Both the position numbers and the translations under genes were made by a program. Shown one piece after another: positions 1-5,161 of a stretch of DNA of 5,161 nt. Under the pieces are notes generated by a model. It searched no databases, had not been told where the DNA came from, and worked only from the letters and a program-made list of their open reading frames with translations. The stretch's first letter is position 1; every line of letters begins with the position of its first letter. The stretch comes from Planctomycetota bacterium (GTDB lineage: Bacteria; Planctomycetota; UBA8742; SKZP01), in NCBI GenBank assembly GCA_007127275.1, contig SKZP01000004.1, forward strand, positions 1 through 5,161, read 5' to 3'.

Positions 1-2
1 AA

Positions 3-1028
3 ATGTCGGATACCGCCGGACGCAAAACGGATCATCTGCGCATTGCGCGTGAGGAGGCGGTGGAAACCAGTGCGAACGCCTCCGCGTGGGCCGGCGTGGA
101 ACTCACGTATCAGGCGCTGCCGGAAGTGGACCTCGAGGCGGTCGAGACGACCGTGGCGTTTCTTGGCAAGCGGCTCGAGCTTCCGTTGCTCATCGGCGCC
201 ATGACCGGCGGTACCGAGGAGGCGCACGCCATCAACCGTACACTCGCCGAGGCGGCGCAACGCACCGGCGTCGGCCTCGCGCTCGGCTCCCAGCGCATCA
301 TGCTCGAGCGACCGGAGACCGCGGCGACGTTTGCTGTGCGCGACGTGGCGCCGGATGTGCTGCTGCTGGGCAACCTCGGTGCGGTGCAACTCAACCTCGG
401 CGTCGGCCCCGAGCTGGCCACGCAGCTTGCCCACGATGTCGGCGCCGACGGCCTCGCGCTGCATCTCAACGCCGCGCAAGAGGCCATCCAACCCGAAGGG
501 GACACCCGCTTTGCCGGACTCGCCGAGCGCATGCGGGAGGTCGTGCCCCGGATAGGCGTGCCCGTCGGCGTCAAGGAAGTTGGCAGCGGCTTGTCGGCGG
601 AAACCGTCGAACGGCTTGCAACCGTGCCCGAGCTCGCCTGGCTGGAGAGCGCCGGCAAAGGCGGCACCTCCTGGACACGCATTGAAGGGATGCGCTCGCC
701 AAGCGAGGCGGGGCGCACCTTGGGGGAACTGTTTGCCGAATTCGGCGTGCACACGGTGATGAGCCTTTTCCACGCCCTTCGCCACGGCGCCGGCAAGCCG
801 GTCATTGCCAGCGGTGGCCTGCGCACCGGCCTCGACGCCGCAAAAGCGCTCGCCATGGGCGCCCATCTCACCGCCATGGCCCTGCCCATGCTCAAGGCCG
901 CCGCCCACGGCGTCGACGCGGTCGTCGCCGAGATCGAGGCCTTTGCCCGCCAACTGCGCACGGCCATGTTCCTGGTCGGCGCTCGCACGCTGGAAGAGTT
1001 GCGTGCCGTTCCCGTGCACGGATTCTGA
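3..1028 (+). CDS. fni: Type 2 isopentenyl-diphosphate delta-isomerase (FMN-dependent)
   Basis: This cytosolic enzyme interconverts isopentenyl and dimethylallyl diphosphate for isoprenoid synthesis; the family uses reduced FMN, NAD(P)H and Mg2+. The 341 residues match the usual length and show the family motifs in order: RKTDHL at 7-12 (N-terminal substrate-binding Arg-Lys), IGAMTGG at 64-70, GSQR at 95-98, GNLGA at 123-127, HLNAAQE at 154-160 (the conserved Gln159-Glu160 pair, linked in the family to catalysis and metal binding), KEVGSG at 191-196, AGKGGTSW at 217-224, and the FMN-phosphate segment ASGGLRTG at 269-276 followed by AKALAMGA. The ATG at base 3 puts RKxDHL at the expected distance from the N-terminus, so the gene looks complete, although its ribosome binding site lies outside the window. 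The usual W-G-I/V-P-T motif reads FGVHT at 247-251. Use of this isomerase often goes with a mevalonate pathway, but no other pathway gene is visible. Family assignment is near certain. Confidence 0.95.
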   Translation: MSDTAGRKTDHLRIAREEAVETSANASAWAGVELTYQALPEVDLEAVETTVAFLGKRLELPLLIGAMTGGTEEAHAINRTLAEAAQRTGVGLALGSQRIMLERPETAATFAVRDVAPDVLLLGNLGAVQLNLGVGPELATQLAHDVGADGLALHLNAAQEAIQPEGDTRFAGLAERMREVVPRIGVPVGVKEVGSGLSAETVERLATVPELAWLESAGKGGTSWTRIEGMRSPSEAGRTLGELFAEFGVHTVMSLFHALRHGAGKPVIASGGLRTGLDAAKALAMGAHLTAMALPMLKAAAHGVDAVVAEIEAFARQLRTAMFLVGARTLEELRAVPVHGF

Positions 1029-1090
1029 GCGACTCGCGCCGCGGTTGCGCAGGCAAGCCAACGGGCTTCCCCCGTGGGTCGTCAAATCTG

Positions 1091-1178
1091 GACGAAACAA
1101 GGCGAGCGCAGCCGTGCGAGGCGACCCCGCGCGCTTCTGTACCTCGTCTCGCAGGGCTTGCGCCCGCCTTGTTTGGTC
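1091..1178. repeat. 88-nt long imperfect hairpin
   Basis: Base-by-base pairing gives a nearly continuous stem. 1091-1093 pairs with 1176-1178 (3 bp), 1095-1104 with 1165-1174 (10 bp), 1106-1110 with 1159-1163 (5 bp), 1111-1113 with 1155-1157 (3 bp) and 1115-1124 with 1144-1153 (10 bp including one G-T). The total is 31 pairs, broken only by three single mismatches and one bulged base (1158), with a 19-nt loop at 1125-1143. It starts 62 bases after the isomerase stop codon. No T-run follows the stem on either strand, so a classical intrinsic terminator is unlikely. A REP-like mRNA 3'-end stabiliser or a mobile-element core fits better. Confidence 0.7.
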
Positions 1179-1194
1179 AAGCCGTAACGGCATT

Positions 1195-1243
1195 CGGGCT
1201 TGCCCGTGGGTCGTACCCATGAGTCCGACCTCGCCCCACGGGC
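1195..1243. repeat. Secondary inverted repeat (9 bp) inside the compound element
   Basis: gcccgtggg at 1202-1210 is perfectly complementary to cccacgggc at 1235-1243, with a 24-nt loop. The left arm belongs to the repeated module cgggcttg-cccgtgggtcgt (1195-1214), also found at 1062-1082. The right arm can therefore pair with either copy, and competing folds are possible. A small gccg-taa-cggc hairpin at 1181-1191 lies just before it. Confidence 0.5.
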
Positions 1244-1333
1244 GGGCTTGCCTGCGACAAAACCACAAACTGAGAATGCGCGGCGCCAGCTGGCAGTAGC
1301 CGGAAAATGTTGGCGCAATACCTCCGTGACATG

Positions 1334-1403
1334 GGGCCTCCGCACCCACCCGTCTTGAATGCGCCACCCACATACGTAGAGCGGGCCTCCGCGCCTGCCC
1401 GTC
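1334..1403. repeat. Pair of 21-nt near-identical direct repeats, 49-nt period
   Basis: Copies at 1334-1354 and 1383-1403 both begin gggcctccgc and end cccgtc. They match at 18 of 21 positions, and the three differences are all transitions. The second copy, with its flanking gc, forms a 6-bp stem (1381-1386 with 1397-1402, one G-T) around a 10-nt loop. The first copy has lost most of that pairing. The sequences flanking the two copies do not match, so this looks like two members of a short dispersed GC-rich repeat rather than a tandem array. Confidence 0.5.
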
Positions 1404-1597
1404 AAGGTAGTCACAGGTCGCTGTACCCGAAGGACTCCGCAAGGGCTGCGTCGACGTTGGTTGTGATGCTTGCCGTGCGAATGTCAGTGCCGTGAAGGGA
1501 GGATTCGAACTTTTGCTCCGGGTTCGGGGACGCACGGCTGTTACTTATGGCGAGCGCATGTGTCAGTTGGTTGTTGCCGTGGCGCGGCATGTTGCTT

Positions 1598-1602
1598 GGA
1601 GA
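1598..1602 (+). promoter_or_regulatory. Ribosome binding site GGAGA
   Basis: A Shine-Dalgarno-like GGAGA lies 5 bases before the ATG at 1608. It decides the start of the following gene: the same frame is open back to an ATG at 1470, but the extra 46 residues are cysteine-rich and nondescript, and would put a long soluble stretch ahead of the membrane anchor. Two further in-frame ATGs at 1623 and 1629 have no comparable site. Confidence 0.65.
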
Positions 1603-1607
1603 ACGCA

Positions 1608-4463
1608 ATGGGCGGACGTTGGATGCGCATGATGCCGGTTGTGCTCGTCGTCGCCTTGCTCGCGGGCGTAGCGGTGGTGCTCGGCTTGTTCGACACGACG
1701 GAACTTTCGCGTTCCGTGGGTGAGCCGGGGGCCGGTCACCGAACTGCACCGCCGCCCAACGAGGAGGCGTCCTCTGCCGAGACGCAACACGAGTCGCAAT
1801 CCTCCGCGCCACCACGAGAGGACTCACCGGAGCACGCGGACGAAACCGAGCGCCCGGTGCACGGGCAAGAGCCGGCCGTTCGCGACGGCACCGGCGTCGA
1901 AGACGAGGAAGGGGAGCCGTCACCGGAGGAGCGGCCCGTCATTCTATACGGGGGGCTGCGCGGCCGCGTCGTCGACGGCGAGCGCGAGCCGGTGTACGGC
2001 GTGCGCGTCGAGGTCGAAATGCACGACATTGTCGTCGACGAAGACGCCGACGGTGAACCGCAACTCGCGACGAAGCGCGACTTCACGCTCACCGACGCAA
2101 ACGGCGGCTTCCGCTTCGAGGGGCTGCAAGCGCAGCCCGGTCCCTCTTACATCATTCGTCTTGCGCCGGAGACGGAGGGCGCCTTGCCCGCCATACGGCA
2201 TGTGCCGAACCTGCCGGACGACGAGGTGCTCGACGTGGGGACGTTGAGGTTGCGCGTCGAAGCGGTGCTGCACGGCCGCGTGCTCGACCCCAGCGGCTCG
2301 CCCGTGCCCGGCGCACGCGTAGTCCTCGAACGCGGCACAAGGGGCCGCCTCGTTCGACGAACTCCCCGCCCGCCGGGATACATGTTGCGCGCCCTCGGTT
2401 TCTCGGACGACTCCCTTCCCGTGCGGTTCGAAACCGCCGGCGAAGACGGCACGTTCCGTTTCGACCAACTCGAGCCTCTCCCCTACGAGCTACGCGCCCA
2501 AGCCTCCGGTCTCCGCGACAGCGTCGTGCACCGCGTGAGTCTCGACGAGGGGGAGGAAAGCGAACCGCTCGTGCTGCGGGTGCGCGCCGCGCTGTCCCTC
2601 CAGGTGGACGTGCGTGACGTGCTTGGCGCTCCCGTCGAAGGGGCGGAGGTGACGGCGCGGCTGATTGGGCCGCGGCACCGCGAACGCGGCGCAATCACGC
2701 AAACGACCGACCGTTTCGGCCACGCCGCATTCGACGAACTGGCGGACGTTCTCGTGGTACTCTCGTTGCAATGCCGCGGCTTCCTTCCCACGGAGGTGAC
2801 GGCCACGCTCAATCCCGGCGAGGAGCGCACGCGGGTGCAGGTGACGCTCGCACGTACCTCGCGGCTGCGCGGGCGCCTCGTCGAGCCGGACGGCGAACCG
2901 CTGGCCGGGGAGGCGGTGTGGTTGCGGCTCCACCGCGTCGAAGGGCTCGACGAGGCGCAGACGGAAACCGACGAGAAAGGTCGCTTCGAGTTCGCGGAGC
3001 TCGAGCCTGCGCCGGTCACGCTCGAGGCTCGCCAGACTCGCTTCGGGCCGTTCTTCCTCGAGGCGGGGACGTCGCTCCAAGTCGACACGCTCGTTGTGCC
3101 GCACACCGGCACGCTCGCTGTCGAAGTCCGCGACCCTGCCGGGCAGCCGGTGGCGCGGGCCGGCGTCGAGGTGCAGCCGCTGGATGCGTCGCGCAAGACC
3201 TTCCTGCGCACGCACTCCGCCGCCGAGGCGGTTACCGGCACCGAGGGGCGTGCCGAGCTTGCGGTAAGCGCCGGCACGGTAGTGGTGCGTGTCGTGGCGG
3301 ACGGCTTCGCCGCCCACGCGCTACCCGAGCCGCTCGTCGTGGAGGCGGGGGAGACGCATTCGCTGCGCGTCTCCCTCTCCGGTGGCGGCCGCGTGGTAGG
3401 CAAGGTTCGCGACGAACGCAACCGGCCGCTGTCTCTCCCGGTACAACTGATCCGCAAGGGCGGGCCGCAGGCGGACTGGGTGCGGAAGGCGAGAAGCGAC
3501 GCGCAGGGCGCCTTCGAGTTCGCGCACGTGCCGCCGGGGCTCTACCGCGTTCGAGCCGCCTCGGAAACGAGGGTGACACCGCGACCGTTCAAGTGGTTCA
3601 AGGTGCGTAGGGGGGAGGTGACGGAATGTGAGGTGACCGCGCGCACGCAGTCGGCGACCTTGTGGCTGAGCCTGCGCAACCTACGAGAGACCGCCATGGT
3701 CACCATTGCCGCGTTGCACGGCTTCGAGGGCGTCGCCAGCGAAGGGCACACCGTGCTCACTCGGCAACGCGTCCGCAGCAGCGGTCGCATCCGCAACCTG
3801 CCCGTCGGGCGAATGCTCGTCGCGTTCGTCTCCGTGGATTCGAACGCCGCACCACTCGAGTTCACGGTTGGCAGGCTGAGCGCCGGGAGGAACCACGTTA
3901 CCGTCGAAGTGCCCAGCTCGAGCCGACAGCGCGCGGCCACCTCGACGTTGCACGGCCGGCTGACCTACCACGGCGAGCCTCGGCCGGTCGCCGGCGCGAG
4001 CCTCCGCCTGCAAGGCACCTTCGCCGGCGCCGTGCAACCCGTGCGACATGCCACCAGCGACCGCAACGGGCGCTTCCGCTTCGAGCGCCTCCAGCCGGGC
4101 GACTACCGCGTCACCGTTGCCGCACCGGGGCTCGCCACGAGCGTGCACGAGGTCAAGATTGGCCGCGAGGACGAGGTAGAACTGGAAGTCCAGGTCGACG
4201 CCGCCGGATACTTGCTGTTCGCCGTGGGGGTGGAAGCGCCGGCCCCGGAAGTCCGCGTTCGCGCCACGGCCGAAGTCGAGGGCCGCGCCGCGACGTTCAC
4301 GCAAACCGCGAAGCTCGGCGAGTTGCTTATCTTCAGCAACCTGCATCGCAACGAGATCTACGAAATCCATATCAGCGCCGACCACCACGCCACCTACCGC
4401 GGCACCTACCTCGTGCGCGCTGGCGACACGGCAATTGTCCACATCACCCTTAAAGGGGAATGA
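1608..4463 (+). CDS. Membrane-anchored protein with about nine carboxypeptidase-regulatory-like beta-sandwich repeats
   Basis: This 951-residue protein has no catalytic motif that I recognise. Residues 1-9 carry Arg4 and Arg7, followed by a hydrophobic segment at 10-28 with no lipobox and no clear signal-peptidase site, so it is probably a single-pass anchor with the bulk outside the cytoplasm. Residues 33-112 form a Pro/Glu/Ser/His-rich, probably disordered spacer. Beta-sandwich modules follow at about 117-215, 217-327, 328-415, 418-497, 500-590, 593-678, 682-768, 779-863 and 866-948. The typical pattern is G-x-V-x-D-x-x-G-x-P-V-x-G-A-x-V, then an S/T-D-x-x-G-x-F-x-F turn (162-170, 277-285, 454-462, 630-638, 817-825) and a leucine-proline-proline/Gly-x-Y-x-V strand. 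Modules 3, 5, 7 and 9 have degenerate turns. This is the PF13620/CarboxypepD_reg-like fold, often found in surface or adhesion-type proteins of Myxococcota and Planctomycetota. It has only two cysteines (389, 674). The exact function is unknown; the fold call is confident, the module boundaries approximate. Confidence 0.88.
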   Translation: MGGRWMRMMPVVLVVALLAGVAVVLGLFDTTELSRSVGEPGAGHRTAPPPNEEASSAETQHESQSSAPPREDSPEHADETERPVHGQEPAVRDGTGVEDEEGEPSPEERPVILYGGLRGRVVDGEREPVYGVRVEVEMHDIVVDEDADGEPQLATKRDFTLTDANGGFRFEGLQAQPGPSYIIRLAPETEGALPAIRHVPNLPDDEVLDVGTLRLRVEAVLHGRVLDPSGSPVPGARVVLERGTRGRLVRRTPRPPGYMLRALGFSDDSLPVRFETAGEDGTFRFDQLEPLPYELRAQASGLRDSVVHRVSLDEGEESEPLVLRVRAALSLQVDVRDVLGAPVEGAEVTARLIGPRHRERGAITQTTDRFGHAAFDELADVLVVLSLQCRGFLPTEVTATLNPGEERTRVQVTLARTSRLRGRLVEPDGEPLAGEAVWLRLHRVEGLDEAQTETDEKGRFEFAELEPAPVTLEARQTRFGPFFLEAGTSLQVDTLVVPHTGTLAVEVRDPAGQPVARAGVEVQPLDASRKTFLRTHSAAEAVTGTEGRAELAVSAGTVVVRVVADGFAAHALPEPLVVEAGETHSLRVSLSGGGRVVGKVRDERNRPLSLPVQLIRKGGPQADWVRKARSDAQGAFEFAHVPPGLYRVRAASETRVTPRPFKWFKVRRGEVTECEVTARTQSATLWLSLRNLRETAMVTIAALHGFEGVASEGHTVLTRQRVRSSGRIRNLPVGRMLVAFVSVDSNAAPLEFTVGRLSAGRNHVTVEVPSSSRQRAATSTLHGRLTYHGEPRPVAGASLRLQGTFAGAVQPVRHATSDRNGRFRFERLQPGDYRVTVAAPGLATSVHEVKIGREDEVELEVQVDAAGYLLFAVGVEAPAPEVRVRATAEVEGRAATFTQTAKLGELLIFSNLHRNEIYEIHISADHHATYRGTYLVRAGDTAIVHITLKGE

Positions 4464-4491
4464 GCCGTCTCGCAACCGGCGACGGTTGACG
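4464..4491 (+). terminator. Possible hairpin terminator after the modular protein gene
   Basis: Nine bases after the stop codon, 4473-4478 pairs perfectly with 4483-4488 (6 bp) around the loop GCGA, which fits the stable GNRA tetraloop pattern. A further 3 bp (4466-4468 with 4489-4491) can stack across a four-base bulge. No T-tract follows, so an intrinsic terminator is only weakly supported. The position at the 3' end of a convergent gene pair is suggestive. Confidence 0.3.
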
Positions 4492-4556
4492 CCTGAAGAA
4501 CGTGTCGACGCGAGGGGTGCGCGCGGCACAACCTAGCGGCCAATCGCGGAAGTGCT

Positions 4557-4574
4557 GGCGCCCGGCGAGGCGCC
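4557..4574. terminator. GC hairpin between convergent genes
   Basis: Two copies of the self-complementary hexamer ggcgcc (4557-4562 and 4569-4574) form a 6-bp all-GC stem with a 6-nt loop, cggcga. It lies 9 bases beyond the stop of the minus-strand gspK gene and could mark the 3' end of either convergent transcript. Neither strand has a T-run after it, so the terminator role is tentative. Confidence 0.3.
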
Positions 4575-4582
4575 GCGGCTGT

Positions 4583-5161
4583 CTACTGGCTCGGGTCCAT
4601 GTCGACCATGAGTAGGCGGGCGTGGGCGCGGTCGTCTTGGTAGGTGCGAATGACGACGGCGCGCCAGGTCTGCGTCATGCGACCCAGCGTGCGCTGCTCG
4701 CTCAGGTCGCCACCTTGATGGCTGCCGTACTGTTCTTGGTTGTTGCCGCTGGGGTCGTGAGCGGTGGCCGTGGCAATTACCGTGAAGTAGTGGGAGCGCA
4801 CGGTAAGGTGCGGTTGAATGCGCTCGAACAGCTCCTCGTCAACGGTGGGGGCGTCTTCGCCGAGTTTCTCCTGAAACGCTTCGAGGCTTTGAATGTGGCT
4901 CGCGCGGAAGCTGACCTCGTCTTCTTGGTCCTCGAGTTCTTCCTCGGTCATGCCCTCCTGCTCGTCGGCTTCCTGCTCTCGGGATTGAATGATGGCCTCG
5001 ACGAGTTCCTCGGTCATCTCCTCGTCGAGGTATCTCAACACTTCGCGCGGCGCGGTGTTGATGTTGATACGTCGCGGGTCGCTTCCGTAGCAGGTGATGA
5101 AGTCGAGCAGCGGCTTGCGCACGTCGTCGTCCATCTCCTCTTCGTCTTGCGAGCCGAAGCG
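4583..5161 (-). CDS. gspK: Type II secretion minor pseudopilin GspK-like, C-terminal part (5' end outside window)
   Basis: GspK sits at the tip of the periplasmic type II secretion pseudopilus with GspI and GspJ. The 192 visible residues are the C-terminal portion: the frame stays open to the window edge, and the ATG at 5134 is probably internal, since nine more in-frame codons precede it. Visible residues 31-62 (ININTAPREVLRYL onwards) are the helix-hairpin-helix signature of this family, in which N-I/V-N-T-A is typical. A Glu/Asp-rich insert follows at 63-83. A linker with LEAFQEKLG (93-101) then leads to the C-terminal beta strands, starting S-H-Y-F-T-V-I-A-T-A-T-A at 123-134 and ending with W-R-A-V-V-I-R-T at 166-173. 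The N-terminal prepilin-peptidase site and hydrophobic helix should lie beyond the right edge, perhaps with other gsp genes. The protein ends MDPSQ, then TAG. A non-secretion HhH protein is the main alternative, but the S-x-Y-F beta strands favour GspK. Confidence 0.75.
   Translation of the reverse strand, partial: RFGSQDEEEMDDDVRKPLLDFITCYGSDPRRININTAPREVLRYLDEEMTEELVEAIIQSREQEADEQEGMTEEELEDQEDEVSFRASHIQSLEAFQEKLGEDAPTVDEELFERIQPHLTVRSHYFTVIATATAHDPSGNNQEQYGSHQGGDLSEQRTLGRMTQTWRAVVIRTYQDDRAHARLLMVDMDPSQ

Larger units (their letters stand above)
1048..1256. repeat. Compound palindromic repeat element (REP/BIME- or MITE-like candidate)
   Basis: The two ends are a perfect 12-bp inverted repeat: cgcaggcaagcc at 1048-1059 and ggcttgcctgcg at 1245-1256. 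Just inside, cccgtggg at 1071-1078 is mirrored by cccacggg at 1235-1242. An internal module, cgggctt followed by cccgtgggtcgt, occurs at 1062-1082 and again at 1195-1214, with one or two bases differing at the junction. The 10-mer cgggcttgcc occurs at 1195-1204 and 1243-1252, 48 bases apart. An 88-nt hairpin occupies the centre. The layout is that of a non-coding palindromic element sitting just downstream of a gene. No target-site duplication is evident beside the ends and no transposase is present, so mobility is inference. It could instead be a local build-up of repeats or a structured 3' untranslated region. Confidence 0.55.
1029..1607. other. Repeat-rich intergenic region, no credible gene
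   Basis: This 579-base gap separates the isomerase from the modular surface protein gene. Open frames crossing it on both strands are short, overlap each other, lack ribosome binding sites and show no recognisable domain, so none is annotated. Its left part (1048-1256) is dominated by direct and inverted repeats and one long hairpin. The middle holds the 10-bp palindrome gccagctggc at 1285-1294 and a pair of 21-nt near-repeats at 1334-1354 and 1383-1403. The right part (about 1404-1590) has no clear repeat. I saw no confident promoter: a TACTTA at 1542-1547 has no -35 hexamer at proper spacing. The promoter of the downstream gene presumably lies here but cannot be pinned down. Confidence 0.75.

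Noticed and set aside
1082..1414. 110-codon minus-strand open frame across the repeat region
   Set aside because: It reads straight through the long hairpin and both repeat families. Its composition (Arg, Cys, Gly, Trp) follows from the repeats rather than from protein-like selection.
1411..1560. Minus-strand reading frame ending in DAALAESFGYSDL, which looked like a gene 3' remnant
   Set aside because: Its upstream part runs antisense through the start of the modular protein gene and becomes arginine/proline-rich shadow sequence. It has no start, no ribosome binding site and no recognised domain.
1495..1590. Possible minus-strand tRNA, because the reverse complement contains gttcgaatcctcc, like a T-loop and its 3' stem
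   Set aside because: The bases facing the putative T-stem do not pair, and no D-arm, anticodon arm or acceptor stem could be built upstream. A decayed fragment is possible but unsupported.
1470..1607. 46-codon N-terminal extension of the modular protein to an upstream ATG
   Set aside because: A GGAGA ribosome binding site lies 5 bases before the ATG at 1608, and the membrane anchor begins right after that start. The extension is cysteine-rich, resembles no known leader and would bury the anchor.
1029..1607. CRISPR array suggested by repeats at 48- to 49-nt spacing
   Set aside because: Each repeat has only two or three degenerate copies, the copies sit in mixed orientation, and there are no cas genes.
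1944..3457. Several long minus-strand open frames opposite the modular protein gene
   Set aside because: They are Arg/Ser/Pro-rich shadows expected opposite a GC-rich gene. The plus strand has clear repeated domains in its own frame.
4583..5134. Complete small gene starting at the ATG at 5134
   Set aside because: The frame stays open for nine more codons to the window edge, the sequence before the ATG (gaagaggag) is itself coding-like, and the visible part begins within the GspK body without the expected prepilin signal, so the gene is truncated by the window.

Overview
This window is high-GC bacterial DNA, about two thirds G+C by eye. It holds three protein genes: two on the plus strand, then one on the minus strand that converges on them and runs off the right edge. 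The taxon cannot be fixed from the sequence alone. Three things together suggest a Myxococcota-like (deltaproteobacterial) lineage, with Planctomycetota as an alternative: a type 2 IPP isomerase, a large envelope-anchored protein built of carboxypeptidase-regulatory-like beta-sandwich modules, and a type II secretion GspK-like pseudopilin with an acidic insert. This is a low-to-moderate confidence inference.

Layout. 3-1028 (+): complete type 2 isopentenyl-diphosphate delta-isomerase (fni/idi2), an FMN enzyme that interconverts IPP and DMAPP for isoprenoid synthesis. 1029-1607: a 579-base non-coding gap rich in short repeats. Positions 1048-1256 look like a compound palindromic element, with 12-bp inverted ends around an 88-nt, 31-bp imperfect hairpin. 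A second pair of 21-nt near-repeats lies at 1334-1354 and 1383-1403. 1608-4463 (+): a 951-residue protein with an N-terminal membrane anchor, a disordered acidic/proline linker and about nine beta-sandwich repeats. 4464-4582: a 119-base convergent intergenic spacer with two small hairpins. 4583-5161 (-): the C-terminal 192 residues of a GspK-like minor pseudopilin, whose 5' end is outside the window.

The genes do not form an obvious operon. The isomerase is separated from the modular protein by the repeat-rich gap, and the modular protein and gspK converge. The modular protein and GspK both belong to the cell envelope, but nothing seen links them functionally. No convincing new enzymatic system was found. 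The most interesting parts are the structured repeat element after the isomerase gene and the uncharacterised modular surface protein.
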